A model generated the notes under the pieces. It was given only the letters and a program-made list of their open reading frames with translations. It was not told the origin of the DNA and ran no database searches. 64,000 nucleotides of DNA from Neorhizobium alkalisoli (GTDB taxonomy: Bacteria; Pseudomonadota; Alphaproteobacteria; Rhizobiales; Rhizobiaceae). The stretch spans positions 1-64,000 of the forward strand of contig NZ_VIWP01000014.1 of the NCBI RefSeq assembly GCF_007829835.1, read 5' to 3'. Positions 17,018-26,112 of the stretch are shown in pieces (positions within the stretch are counted from its first letter, which is position 1; each line of letters starts with the position of its first letter). The translations under genes and the position numbers were made by a program.

Positions 17018-18995
17018 CCGGGCAATGCTTCAGGTCCTGGCCGACTACTGCTCGGCCACGACGGAAGCGATGGCGCACACACTCATGCGCACCGCCCATT
17101 CGAGCTTCGTCAAGGAGACCGAAGATTTTACGACGCAGCTCGTGACCGTTCAGGGCGAGACTTTCGCGTCACCAAAAGGGCTTGGCGCCACCTGGTTCAC
17201 CAATCTCGATTATGGTCCGGCTCTGCGTATGATCGACCATTACGAGGAAGGTGCGATCTACCTGACATCGGATCCTTATTCCGGTCACGTCGCCACTCAT
17301 GCGCCGGATGTCCATGCTTGGAAGCCGGTCTTCCACAATGGAGAACTCGTCTGTTTCGTGGCCTGCCACGTCCACAACACCGATGTCGGTGGCGCCGTAC
17401 CCGCCTCGCTTTCCCGTTCGCTCGTTGAGGTCCATCAGGAAGGCATTCGCATTCCGCCGATGAAGGTCTGGCAGAATGGCGAATTCGACCAGAATCTCCT
17501 CCGCATCATCGACACCAATGTCCGCATGCCGGAACAGAACTGGGGTGATCTCAACGCACAGATCGCCTGCCTCAATACCGGTGAGGCCAAGGTTCGCGAG
17601 ATGATCAAGCGGTTCGGCATCGACGTGATCATGGCCTGCCAGAGCGAATTGCTCGATTATGCCGAGGCGCAGGCGCGCAAGATCGTCTCTACCATTCCGG
17701 ACGGCGAATATTTCTTCGCCGACTATGCGGATGAAGACAGTGACGGCGGCGTTCCATGCCGCGTGGCTGTCACGCTGACGGTCAAGGGAACCGAGCTCAC
17801 GCTTGACTTCACGGGATCGGACCCTCAGCTCGGTTCTTCACTCAACATGCCGACGGGCGGCAATCCGCGGCATGCCCTCGTGACGATTGCGGTCGTGCTC
17901 GTGCTTTCGACGCTCGATCCGCATCTGGTGCTCAATGCCGGCACGACGCGGATGGTGCATGCTATCCTGCCGGAAGGGACGGTGATGAATGCGGTTGCAC
18001 CGGCCGCAGTCGGCATGCGCAGCCTTGTCGTCGCCGTTTCCCAGCTGGCGCTGCTTGGCGCCTTCCAGCAGGCATTGCCGGATCGTCTGGCAGCCTCTCC
18101 TGGCGGCGCGGCATCGCTGCTCAACGTCAAGACGATCGACCGCAGTGGTCGGCAGATCATGGCGTCAATCGGCCCGGTTAGCGGCGGCGGCGGCGGTAGC
18201 CCGCAGCGTGACGGCGTCGAAGGTTCGGGCGGCAACCGCTCCTTCCTGCGCAATACACCGGTCGAGATCAACGAAGTCGAGGTGCCGATCCATATCGAGC
18301 GGTATGGCCTGGTGCCGGATTCTGGTGGCGCCGGCAAATATCGTGGCGGCACTGCGATGCTCATGGAATTCCAGGTGTTTTCACCCAATTCCGTCGTCAC
18401 CGCGCGCAACCGCAATCGCACGCGCTTTGCATCCTGGGGTGTCCTTGGCGGCAAGGCGGGCATGACTTCGTCCTTCTTCCGCAACCCTGATGACGCGCGA
18501 CGCCAGGACCTGGGCAATATCGACGTGGTCCGCTGCAATCCCGGCGACGTCATCCGTATTACGGGACCTGGCGGCGGCGGCTACGGAAATCCGGCCGAAC
18601 GCCCCGTGCAATCGGTTCTGTCGGACCTGCATGCCGGCTTCATCAGCCGCAATGGCGCAGCCCATGACTACGGGGTGATCGTATCGGCCGAGGGCAACCT
18701 CGATGTCGCGGCAACCGAACTCGCGCGCGCTCGCTTCGGTATCGAATCGAAACGCTTCGAATTCGGCAAAGATCGCGAGAAATATGAGGCCGTCTGGACC
18801 GGTGAGCGCTACGATGCCTTGACCACCATACTTCTGACACTGCCGATCACATGGCGCTTCTACGTCAAGCACCGGATCTTCGAGGCGGTAACCGATGAGG
18901 TCGGGTCTGGTGGCGCTCGGGCGGTCTTTGATGCCTATAGCGCCATCGCCGCACGTCACCCGGAACTGCCTGCATCGGTTCCGCCGGCGAATTGA
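16995..18995 (+). CDS. Hydantoinase/oxoprolinase family protein, B subunit (second copy)
   Basis: A 666-residue HyuB family protein, partner of the A subunit it overlaps by 23 bp. The ATG at 16995 follows AAGGAAAG. It shows RTAHSSFVKETEDF, CHVHNTDVGGAVPASLS, DLNAQIACLNTGEAKV, TGSDPQLGSSLNMPTGGN and GPGGGGYG. It is strongly similar to the 8778 copy across its length. Divergence is greatest near the C terminus and in hydrophobic core stretches such as ALVTIAVVLVLSTL, which may reflect a changed substrate. A structured 207-nt gap follows before the ferredoxin gene. Confidence 0.93.
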   Translation: MLQKTTINRAMLQVLADYCSATTEAMAHTLMRTAHSSFVKETEDFTTQLVTVQGETFASPKGLGATWFTNLDYGPALRMIDHYEEGAIYLTSDPYSGHVATHAPDVHAWKPVFHNGELVCFVACHVHNTDVGGAVPASLSRSLVEVHQEGIRIPPMKVWQNGEFDQNLLRIIDTNVRMPEQNWGDLNAQIACLNTGEAKVREMIKRFGIDVIMACQSELLDYAEAQARKIVSTIPDGEYFFADYADEDSDGGVPCRVAVTLTVKGTELTLDFTGSDPQLGSSLNMPTGGNPRHALVTIAVVLVLSTLDPHLVLNAGTTRMVHAILPEGTVMNAVAPAAVGMRSLVVAVSQLALLGAFQQALPDRLAASPGGAASLLNVKTIDRSGRQIMASIGPVSGGGGGSPQRDGVEGSGGNRSFLRNTPVEINEVEVPIHIERYGLVPDSGGAGKYRGGTAMLMEFQVFSPNSVVTARNRNRTRFASWGVLGGKAGMTSSFFRNPDDARRQDLGNIDVVRCNPGDVIRITGPGGGGYGNPAERPVQSVLSDLHAGFISRNGAAHDYGVIVSAEGNLDVAATELARARFGIESKRFEFGKDREKYEAVWTGERYDALTTILLTLPITWRFYVKHRIFEAVTDEVGSGGARAVFDAYSAIAARHPELPASVPPAN

Positions 18996-19008
18996 TCCCA
19001 AAGGCAAG

Positions 19009-19044
19009 CTGCGCTCCGTAAACCCAGTGCCGTACGGGGCGCAG
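19009..19044 (+). terminator. Stem-loop after the second HyuB gene
   Basis: CTGCGCTCCGTA (19009-19020) pairs with TACGGGGCGCAG (19033-19044), 12 bp with one G-U, around a 12-nt loop, starting 13 nt after the HyuB stop. There is no long T run, so termination strength is uncertain. Confidence 0.45.
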
Positions 19045-19101
19045 TTCACGTTTGCCCACAGTGGTCGGCCACTATCAAGTGGACCGGCAATATCAAAAAT
19101 A

Positions 19102-19188
19102 GCGTTCGAATTTCGAGAAGTCAGCCGCCTAAAATCAGCACTTTTCGGCATCGCCTCACGCGGCTAGGCTTTTCGGCAATTCGAACGC
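19102..19188. repeat. Long-range perfect 11-bp inverted repeat in the ferredoxin leader
   Basis: GCGTTCGAATT (19102-19112) is repeated exactly inverted as AATTCGAACGC (19178-19188), 65 nt apart. The second arm ends 14 nt before the ferredoxin TTG start, so base pairing in the mRNA would cover the place where a ribosome site should be. Confidence 0.45.
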
Positions 19189-19202
19189 GAGACCCGTCTT
19201 CC

Positions 19203-19532
19203 TTGGCCTACGTCATCACCGAACCGTGCATCGACATTAAGGATGGGTCCTGCACCGTCGCCTGCCCCGTAGACTGCATCTATGAAGGGGGGCGGATGTT
19301 CTACATTCATCCCGATGAGTGCATCAATTGCGGTCTCTGTCTGTCCGTCTGTCCTGTCGATGCCGTCGTCTGGGATGAGGAAATTACCCCAGCCAGCCAG
19401 GCTTTCGTGGCGATCAATCGCGTGTTTTTCGGCGATGAGGTAACCGGTTGGGGATCGCCCGGCGGTCGTGATGAGAAATGGGTGTCCGACAAGGATCACC
19501 CTTTCGTGGCCACCTATGAAAAGGTGGCCTGA
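19203..19532 (+). CDS. 7Fe-8S (3Fe-4S/4Fe-4S) ferredoxin, FdxA-like
   Basis: A 109-residue ferredoxin. Cysteines at 9, 17, 21, 25, 40, 43, 46 and 50 match the seven-iron pattern: C9, C17 and C50 for 3Fe-4S; C21, C40, C43 and C46 for 4Fe-4S; C25 free. The core PVDCIYEGGRMFYIHPDEC and the tail with GSPGG and a D-D-P segment resemble actinobacterial FdxA/FdxC ferredoxins more than the usual rhizobial form. The only in-frame start is TTG at 19203, with no clear ribosome site. It may pass electrons to a partner of the HyuAB/OYE pathway. It is convergent with the amidohydrolase gene. Confidence 0.87.
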   Translation: MAYVITEPCIDIKDGSCTVACPVDCIYEGGRMFYIHPDECINCGLCLSVCPVDAVVWDEEITPASQAFVAINRVFFGDEVTGWGSPGGRDEKWVSDKDHPFVATYEKVA

Positions 19533-19565
19533 AACCGATACCGGGCCACATGTCTCGACCGAAAC

Positions 19566-20954
19566 CTATATTTCCCAGCCGGCGTAATAGTTCCGCGACG
19601 CCCCGGAAAGCAGGCGTGCGTGCTCGCGTTGCGTCCTTAGCCTCGGAAGATCGGCCCGAGCCTGAGCAAGCAGTTCCTGCCGGGCGGCGTCGAAATCGAT
19701 GCCCGTCAACTGACCATCCCGCAGCACCTCACGTCCGGCAACGAAAAGCACCTTCGGGTGTCGGCTGTCCATGCGGGTGAGAAGCACTTCAGCCTCATCG
19801 ACATCGTCGAAAAGGGCATCTGCGATCAGGGCCTGATAGTCGACGAGGACAAAATCCTCTCCGGTCGGCGCATTGACGACACGAGCGCCGGTCCGGATTG
19901 CGGCGTCGAAGACTTTTGCGGCCGTGACCCTGCGCGTCAGCCCCCGCTCGCCCTGCAGCAGATAGAGAAGCCGCATTTCACGCCAGAGATCCTGGTCATC
20001 GTCGAAACCGCTGCCATCAAGCCCGATCGCGAAATCCGGGCCGCGCTCCACGATGGCCGGAAGCGGCGCCACGCCGGAACGCAGGCGCAGGTTTGCCGCC
20101 GGGTTGCTGACGATCTGCACGCCGCGCTCCGCAAGCAACTCGCATTCGTCAGGCCGCAGTTGGACGCCATGGGCGACTGCCAGCCTTGGCGAGAGAAATC
20201 CGATTTCGTCGAGATAGCGCACCACACCTTGGCGAAAGCGGCGGTCCAGCCATTGGCGCTGCCTCGGGCTTTCCAGAAGATGCATATGGATGCGCCGGCC
20301 CGAGGCCGCGGAGGCTTCTGCAATCGCCTCCAGCAATGCATCGGAACACCATTGCGGTCCGACCGGACCATATTGCACATCGACGAGCGGGCTGTTGTTT
20401 GCCGCAGCCACAGCCTCCACCGCTTCAACCTGCACGGAAACGGGCGCATAGGCCGGGATACCCGGCGACAGAAGCGCCCACTGCTCCTCCGTCAGGAAAG
20501 GCTTCAGTCTTTCAGGGCCGCCGTCATAGGCCCATGGGTCAAAATTGAGGAGCGGACAGGACAGGGCCAGACGGATGCCGATATCGGCCGCCGCCCGCAT
20601 CACCGCCTGCGCTTCATCGACAAGACGCTCGATATTGAGCGAGTTGTGGCAATGCATGGTGGCGCCGGTACCGGTCTTCGCCAGACGCCCGAATGCGACG
20701 AGCGCTTCGAGATAGGCGTCGGTTCGCGGCCGAAGGCGCATGCCTGGGATCCACGTTTCCAGCGCATCGTCGACGATGCCGCAATCGAGCGTGCGGATCC
20801 CGTATCCATGGTCATGGGCATTGACGGGCGATGGCAGGATCATATCGCCCGGCTTTGCGGCCATCGCTTGGAATTGCGGCGGCAAATCCGTCGGCGCGCC
20901 AAAACGTGCGGCCGGCATATGACCGGGGCGGTTCAATAGACGGATGTCTGTCAT
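19566..20954 (-). CDS. Amidohydrolase family protein (cytosine deaminase/TRZ-ATZ-like)
   Basis: A 462-residue metal-dependent hydrolase. Metal and catalytic positions are visible: H47-x-H49 (NAHDH), HMHLLE at 223-228, AHGVQL with H262 and GLDGSGFDDD with D313, the pattern of the mononuclear deaminase/chlorohydrolase branch. It has no signal peptide and is therefore cytoplasmic. It begins 7 nt after the LysR gene on the same strand and is the last gene of the long minus-strand operon. It may deaminate or hydrolyse an N-heterocycle or guanidino compound. Family membership is firm; the substrate is unknown. Confidence 0.88.
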   Translation of the reverse strand: MTDIRLLNRPGHMPAARFGAPTDLPPQFQAMAAKPGDMILPSPVNAHDHGYGIRTLDCGIVDDALETWIPGMRLRPRTDAYLEALVAFGRLAKTGTGATMHCHNSLNIERLVDEAQAVMRAAADIGIRLALSCPLLNFDPWAYDGGPERLKPFLTEEQWALLSPGIPAYAPVSVQVEAVEAVAAANNSPLVDVQYGPVGPQWCSDALLEAIAEASAASGRRIHMHLLESPRQRQWLDRRFRQGVVRYLDEIGFLSPRLAVAHGVQLRPDECELLAERGVQIVSNPAANLRLRSGVAPLPAIVERGPDFAIGLDGSGFDDDQDLWREMRLLYLLQGERGLTRRVTAAKVFDAAIRTGARVVNAPTGEDFVLVDYQALIADALFDDVDEAEVLLTRMDSRHPKVLFVAGREVLRDGQLTGIDFDAARQELLAQARADLPRLRTQREHARLLSGASRNYYAGWEI

Positions 20955-20961
20955 GCCTGTC

Positions 20962-21885
20962 TCATCGGTTGACGATAGCCTTCAGGTTTTCGCCGAGTTT
21001 GCGCATTTCGGTCACCAGCAATTCGACCACAGCCTGGCTGGCATGGGTGAGATGCCTGTCTCGTGGCACGAAAACGCCGATGTCGACTGTGCTGAGCTTG
21101 AAGTCGCGGATCGGGATGGCGACGATTTCCCCGGACTGGATTTCCGGCCACAATCCCACAGGCGTGAAGAAGCCGATTCCGTCGCCCGACATGATCAGTG
21201 GCTTGAGCAAGATTGGATTGTTGGACGCAACGAGCGTCCGCCCGACCCTGTTGAGTGCCCCAAGCTCGACGGCGATCGCCGAACTGACGACTTCGCTATC
21301 CAGCGCCAGCAGCAGCTTGTATTGCGCGCATTCGGGAAGCGTCACGTATTTCGAGCGGGCCAAAGGGTGCGACGGTGCAACCATGGCCATGAAGGCCGTC
21401 TTGATCGAGCCTGCGAGCCTCAGGTCGGGCGGGGTCGCAAGATCGAATGTGATGCCGATATCGATGTCGCCACCGGCCATGAAATGGAAAATATTGTTAT
21501 AGGCCCCGGCCCGCACGCGAAAATCCACGGCCGGATGCAGTTTGTGGAAGCGTTTGATGAAATCGGGAAGAAAGGTGACGAGCATGCTGTCGAGCGCGGC
21601 GATATGCACCCGGCCGGTATTCTTGCCCTGAAGATCGCCGAGATTGGATTTCATCACCTCGAAATCCTGCAGCGTCTCGGTTGCGTGGCGCAGCACGATC
21701 TCGCCGGCCGATGTCAGCCGCAATCCATCCGGAAAACGGTCGAAGAGCGGCGTGCCCAGCTCGTCCTCGAGCTTCTTGATCTGGCGGCTGACGGCCGATG
21801 TCGCGACATGCAGCTCCTCGGACGCCCTGCGGATCGACCCGGAGCGGGCGACCTCCGTGAAGTATCTGAGAATGCTGGCATGCAT
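20962..21885 (-). CDS. LysR family transcriptional regulator
   Basis: A 307-residue LysR regulator with an N-terminal helix-turn-helix (residues 3-60; SIRRASEELHVATSAVSRQIKKLEDELG) and a substrate-binding-like effector domain (about 90-300). It lies 36 nt downstream of the crotonase gene and 7 nt upstream of the amidohydrolase gene on the same strand, so unlike most LysR genes it is embedded in the operon it probably controls rather than divergent from it. Confidence 0.92.
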   Translation of the reverse strand: MHASILRYFTEVARSGSIRRASEELHVATSAVSRQIKKLEDELGTPLFDRFPDGLRLTSAGEIVLRHATETLQDFEVMKSNLGDLQGKNTGRVHIAALDSMLVTFLPDFIKRFHKLHPAVDFRVRAGAYNNIFHFMAGGDIDIGITFDLATPPDLRLAGSIKTAFMAMVAPSHPLARSKYVTLPECAQYKLLLALDSEVVSSAIAVELGALNRVGRTLVASNNPILLKPLIMSGDGIGFFTPVGLWPEIQSGEIVAIPIRDFKLSTVDIGVFVPRDRHLTHASQAVVELLVTEMRKLGENLKAIVNR

Positions 21886-21921
21886 GGAAGAGCCCTCGCT
21901 GACCCGGCAGCTATACCATGC

Positions 21922-22698
21922 CTATCTGCCGCGCCAAACCGGTGCACGCTTCTCGACGAAGGCGGCGACACCTTCGAGAGAATCCTCGCTGTTCAATGCC
22001 TTGATGAGTGCAGATGTGCGCAGCGCCTGTGCTTCCGAAGGGTTGAGATGCGCCGTGCGCTGGACGGTCTGCTTGATTGCTCGCAGCGACAGCGGCGCAC
22101 AGGCAACGATATCCGCCACCCAGCGATCCACGGCAGCATCCAGCTCGTCCTGCGGCACGACTTCGTTGACGATGCCATATTCCGCCATCTTCGCCGCTCC
22201 AACCTGCCGGCCGGTCAGCATCATGCCCATGGCTTGATTGAAGGGGATCTTGCGCTGCAGAAGCACCATGCCGCCATCGAGCGGCAGGCGCCCGACACGT
22301 GCCTCGGGCAGACCGAAACGGGCATGCTCGGCAGCAATCACGATGTCGCAGCCGAGGACCATTTCAAACCCGCCACCCAGCGCATAACCATTGACGCGGG
22401 CGACGACCGGAACTGTCAGCGACGACCGGAAGGCAAGCCCACCAAAACCGTTGCTGCGCCCCTCGGCCCAATAATCCAGCCCCGACTTGCCACTGCCGCC
22501 CTTCATGTCGGCACCGGCCGAAAAAGCCTTCTCGCCGGCACCGGTCAGCACGACGCAACTGATATCGTCACGGCCTTCGATTTCGACCCAGATTTCCTCA
22601 AGCCGGTTTTCGGTGGCCGCATCGACGGCATTCATGCGCTCCGGACGGTTGATCGTCACGCGGGCAACGCGATCGGCAACCGAGAACTCAACGCTCAT
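21922..22698 (-). CDS. Enoyl-CoA hydratase/isomerase (crotonase) family protein
   Basis: A 258-residue crotonase-fold enzyme. The oxyanion-hole segments AFSAGADMKGG and NGYALGGGFEMVLGCD are intact, as is LPEARVG with the first active-site glutamate. The ATG overlaps the CoA-transferase stop (ATGA). Together with the CoA-transferase and the FAD oxidoreductase upstream it suggests that an acid is activated to a CoA thioester, then hydrated or isomerised. Which of the many crotonase reactions it performs is not clear from sequence. Confidence 0.92.
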   Translation of the reverse strand: MSVEFSVADRVARVTINRPERMNAVDAATENRLEEIWVEIEGRDDISCVVLTGAGEKAFSAGADMKGGSGKSGLDYWAEGRSNGFGGLAFRSSLTVPVVARVNGYALGGGFEMVLGCDIVIAAEHARFGLPEARVGRLPLDGGMVLLQRKIPFNQAMGMMLTGRQVGAAKMAEYGIVNEVVPQDELDAAVDRWVADIVACAPLSLRAIKQTVQRTAHLNPSEAQALRTSALIKALNSEDSLEGVAAFVEKRAPVWRGR

Positions 22699-23852
22699 GC
22701 GGCATCTCCATGCAGCTTGCCGAGTGAGCCGAGGATCTCGTCATTGTGCTGCCCGAGTTTTGGCGGCGAGATGCGCACCGCAACCGGTGCGGCAGACATA
22801 TCGATTGGCGAACCGATCAACCGGACAGGCCCCGCCTGCGTTTCACCCGCCTCGAGGATCATTCGGTTGATGATCGTCTGCTCATCCCGAAGAGCCTCGG
22901 CCATGGAGCGAACCGGCGCGCAGAGGATATCGACGCCTTCGAGCCGTTCCAGCCAGTGGGCCGTGCTGTTTTTGGCAAAGTTCTCGCGGAAGACTGCCTG
23001 CAATTCGGGGCGCCGCGCCATCTGAGCGTCGAAATCCTTGTAATGCGGATATTGCGACAGATCCTCGATCTCCAGTGCCTGGCAGATATCCTGCAACGGA
23101 TTGACCTTGAAAGCGCCCACCATGACGATGGCGCCATCCGTCGTCTGGAAAACCCCGGTGAGCGGGAAGGCACCCCAGTTGAGGTTCTTCTGCCGCATCA
23201 GATGCGTCGTGCCTTCTTGCATCTGCATGGCGAGCATGGAGCTGTAAAGGCTGACGGAGACCTGCTGCCCCTCGCCCGTCTTGTCACGTTGCAGGAGAGC
23301 AAGCAGCACGCCCTGAACCAGATGCATGCCGGCCGTATAGTCGGCCAGCGGCGTGGCATAGATCGAGGTCGGGTGCGTCTCGTCGGACTTACGCAGCATC
23401 ACGCCGGTCAGTGCCTGGGCCAGAATATCCTGCCCACCCTTGTGCTGATAGGGGCCGGTCAGGCCAAAACCGGTGCCGACCGCATAGATCAGCCGCTTGT
23501 TGATCTTCTTCAAATCCTCATAACCGAAGCCCATCCGCTCCATGACGCCGGGGCGGAAATTGTTGACGACGACATCGGCCGTTTCCAGCAGCGCCGCAAC
23601 AGTGTCCCTCGCCTCACCCTGCTTGAGGTCCAGTGCAAGGCTCTTCTTGTTGCGGTTGAGAGAGCAGAAAACCGGGTTGTTCAGGCCATCCGGGTCTGCC
23701 CCCAGCGACCAGCGCGACAGGTCGCCGGTCTTGACCTTCTCGACCTTGATGACTTCGGCACCGTAATCGGCCAGAACCTGGGTGCAGGACGGCCCGAGCA
23801 TCACCTGGGTGAAATCGATAACCCGAATGCCGTCGAGGGGTAGTTTGGTCAT
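22695..23852 (-). CDS. Family III CoA-transferase (CaiB/BaiF type)
   Basis: A 385-residue formyl-CoA-transferase-like enzyme. The N-terminal LDGIRVIDFTQVMLGPSCTQVLADYGAEVIKVE and the NNFRPGVMERMG segment are diagnostic; D171 (ATPLADYTAG) is the expected aspartyl nucleophile. It overlaps both neighbours by ATGA, so FAD oxidoreductase, CoA-transferase and crotonase are translationally coupled. It moves CoA from a donor such as succinyl-CoA to a carboxylic acid; the acceptor is unknown. Confidence 0.93.
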   Translation of the reverse strand: MTKLPLDGIRVIDFTQVMLGPSCTQVLADYGAEVIKVEKVKTGDLSRWSLGADPDGLNNPVFCSLNRNKKSLALDLKQGEARDTVAALLETADVVVNNFRPGVMERMGFGYEDLKKINKRLIYAVGTGFGLTGPYQHKGGQDILAQALTGVMLRKSDETHPTSIYATPLADYTAGMHLVQGVLLALLQRDKTGEGQQVSVSLYSSMLAMQMQEGTTHLMRQKNLNWGAFPLTGVFQTTDGAIVMVGAFKVNPLQDICQALEIEDLSQYPHYKDFDAQMARRPELQAVFRENFAKNSTAHWLERLEGVDILCAPVRSMAEALRDEQTIINRMILEAGETQAGPVRLIGSPIDMSAAPVAVRISPPKLGQHNDEILGSLGKLHGDAA

Positions 23853-25207
23853 TCCGCTGCCTCCAGATAGGTCGCATTTTCTGAGGGCACGTCGCCCGGA
23901 TCGGCGCCCTGCGCACGCATCTGTTTCTGAATTGCCTTGATATCGGCTTTTTTGACCGAGACGCCCGCATTGAGGGCAATCGTTGCCGCCACGCCAGCGG
24001 CCTCGCCCATCGCCATGCAGGGCGGGATTTCACGGCTGGATTTTTGCGCCTGCGGAGTTGCCGAATAATGCCGTCCGGCGACGATCAGCTGATCGACCTC
24101 CTTGGGCAGCATCGAGCGATAGGGCGTATAATAATCGCGGCCGCGGCAGACGGTGTCGGCGAAGTGGCGCCGCCCCATCACGTCGTCCTTCATCACCACA
24201 TACTCGCCTTCCAGCTGGCGGGTCTGGCGCACGCCGGTCTGCGGCGCGAAGTCGACGACATAGGCGTTTTCGAAACCCGGCAGCTTTTCTCGGGCGAAAT
24301 CGAGCAGGCTGGCAATGCGCCGGCGGCCTTCGATTTCGGCTTCCGTCAGATCCTCCACCTTGAGACCGCTCAGCTTCGGCATATGCGGGCAGTTAAGCCA
24401 TACGACGCCCGGAAGCGGGGTTTTCAACCACCAGAAAGACCAGCATCCGCCGATCAGCCGCTTGGCTTCGTGATCGAGGCGCTTGAACGCTTCCGGCTCC
24501 TGCTGCTCGAAACGCTCGGCAGCCTCCGTATCAACGCCGCCCCAGCGCGAAACCGTCGTCAGGATGAAATTGGATTCGATATGCGATGCGCCGGCACTTG
24601 CAGCCACGTCCAGATCGCCAGTCGTGTCGATGACAACATCGCCCATGATGGCCTGCATGCCGTCCTTTGTCTGGCAGATGACCCCCTTGATCGCGCCATC
24701 CTCGACGATCGCGGAGGAAAACCAGCTATGCGTCCTCAGCTTGACGCGGCTCTCGCCGATCATGTCATAGGCGGCGCGCTTGAAACCGTCGGGATCGAAG
24801 GCGGCCGAAAAGCAGATCGGGTGCGGCATCGACTGCGTGTGGAAATCGAAGAGACCCCAGCGCGCCCAGCGCTGCCAGGCTTCAGGCGTCTCGCGGAACT
24901 CGATCAGCTGATCGCGATCGGTCGGCGTGACGCACAGGTCCCAGCGCTTCATCCGCTCGATCATTTCCATGCAGATGCCGCGGACGGTGATCTCCAGCTG
25001 GTTGATCATGTCGTCGAGCACCAACACCATGCCGCCGCTCGCAAGGCCGCCGACATAGGGATAGCGCTCGAGCAGCGTCACGCTGGCGCCATTGCGGGCT
25101 GCCGAAACCGCCGCCGAGATGCCGGCTGGACCTCCACCGACGACGATCACGTCCGAACGATCGACGACACGGATCTCCCGCGCAGGCTGATGAATAACCT
25201 GGGTCAT
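23849..25207 (-). CDS. FAD-dependent oxidoreductase
   Basis: A 452-residue flavoprotein of the FAD_oxidored/fumarate-reductase-like class. It has the Rossmann motif VVGGGPAGISAA (residues 22-33), acidic E47 for the ribose, the DTTGDLDVAASAGAS segment and a C-terminal FAD closure (GRHYSATPQ, AMGEAAGVAAT). The ATG at 25207 follows GGGGAGACAA; longer upstream reading is out-of-frame permease sequence. It lies 71 nt after the permease gene. It probably oxidises the imported compound before CoA activation. Confidence 0.9.
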   Translation of the reverse strand: MTQVIHQPAREIRVVDRSDVIVVGGGPAGISAAVSAARNGASVTLLERYPYVGGLASGGMVLVLDDMINQLEITVRGICMEMIERMKRWDLCVTPTDRDQLIEFRETPEAWQRWARWGLFDFHTQSMPHPICFSAAFDPDGFKRAAYDMIGESRVKLRTHSWFSSAIVEDGAIKGVICQTKDGMQAIMGDVVIDTTGDLDVAASAGASHIESNFILTTVSRWGGVDTEAAERFEQQEPEAFKRLDHEAKRLIGGCWSFWWLKTPLPGVVWLNCPHMPKLSGLKVEDLTEAEIEGRRRIASLLDFAREKLPGFENAYVVDFAPQTGVRQTRQLEGEYVVMKDDVMGRRHFADTVCRGRDYYTPYRSMLPKEVDQLIVAGRHYSATPQAQKSSREIPPCMAMGEAAGVAATIALNAGVSVKKADIKAIQKQMRAQGADPGDVPSENATYLEAAE

Positions 25208-25278
25208 TTGTCTCCCCTTGATGTCTACGGTTTTTGCCTGAAGCGCGTCGCGTTTCAGATCCTTGTTTTGCGTATGCG

Positions 25279-26112
25279 CTAATGTTGCCCCGCGGGTTTC
25301 CAGCGCACGACCTTGGTTTCGACGACCGAAACGATGAAGAACAGCACCACCGCCAGCAGCGCGGCGATCACCACGGTTGCGTAGAGAAGCGGCGAGCGGA
25401 AATTGTAGGTCGCCTCGATGATGAGGGCGCCGAGCCCAAAACTCGATCCGATCCATTCCGCAACGATCGCACCCATGACGCTGCTGGTGGCGGCAATCTT
25501 CAGCGCCGCGAACAGGAACGGCAGGGAACTCGGAATGCGCACTTTCCAGAGGATTTCCGACTGGCTTGCAGAGAGAACCCGCATCAGGTCCAGCATGGCC
25601 GGCGGTGCGGAGCGCAGCCCCTGCACCATGTTGACCAGGGTCGGGAAGAAACAGATCAGGCCGGCGATGATGATTTTGGGCGTTATCCCGTTGCCGAAGA
25701 TCAGCACCAGGATCGGCGCAAGCGCGATGATCGGGATCGCCTTGACGAACACCGCGATCGGATAAAACGCCTTTTCGGCGACCTTGCTGTGCACGAACCA
25801 GATGGCGAGCAGGATGGCAACGAGATTGCCGAAGATGAAGCCGAGCACGGCTTCCAGCAACGTCGGCAGAAAGTTGCGCATCAGGGTCGCGGCATTGTCC
25901 CGGAGGGCGAAGACCACGTCGATCGGGCTCGGAGCCATGAAGGTCGGGATCTTGAAGATCCAGACAACCAGCTGCCAGAGAAGGATACATCCGACTGCCG
26001 CGGCAATCGCCGGAATATTCCTTGAAAACACGCCCACCGTTGCATCGATCAGCGCGATCTTGCGCGGGACGGAACCCATGTCGCGCCGCCCTGTCTGTAT
26101 CACATCGCTCAT
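25279..26112 (-). CDS. ABC transporter permease, SsuC/TauC/ThiX-like
   Basis: A 277-residue inner-membrane permease of the nitrate/sulfonate/taurine class with about six membrane helices and the coupling loop VLSASQSEILWKVRIPSSLP. I chose the ATG at 26112 because it overlaps the ATPase stop (ATGA) and has GGAGG 7 nt upstream; another ATG at 26118 lies too close to that site. It works with the ATPase and the NMT1-like binding protein upstream in the same operon. Confidence 0.92.
   Translation of the reverse strand: MSDVIQTGRRDMGSVPRKIALIDATVGVFSRNIPAIAAAVGCILLWQLVVWIFKIPTFMAPSPIDVVFALRDNAATLMRNFLPTLLEAVLGFIFGNLVAILLAIWFVHSKVAEKAFYPIAVFVKAIPIIALAPILVLIFGNGITPKIIIAGLICFFPTLVNMVQGLRSAPPAMLDLMRVLSASQSEILWKVRIPSSLPFLFAALKIAATSSVMGAIVAEWIGSSFGLGALIIEATYNFRSPLLYATVVIAALLAVVLFFIVSVVETKVVRWKPAGQH

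Noticed and set aside
20944-23025. A 693-codon plus-strand open frame
   Set aside because: It is antisense to LysR, crotonase and CoA-transferase genes, shows no recognisable domain and has the Arg/Asp/His-rich composition of shadow frames in GC-rich DNA.
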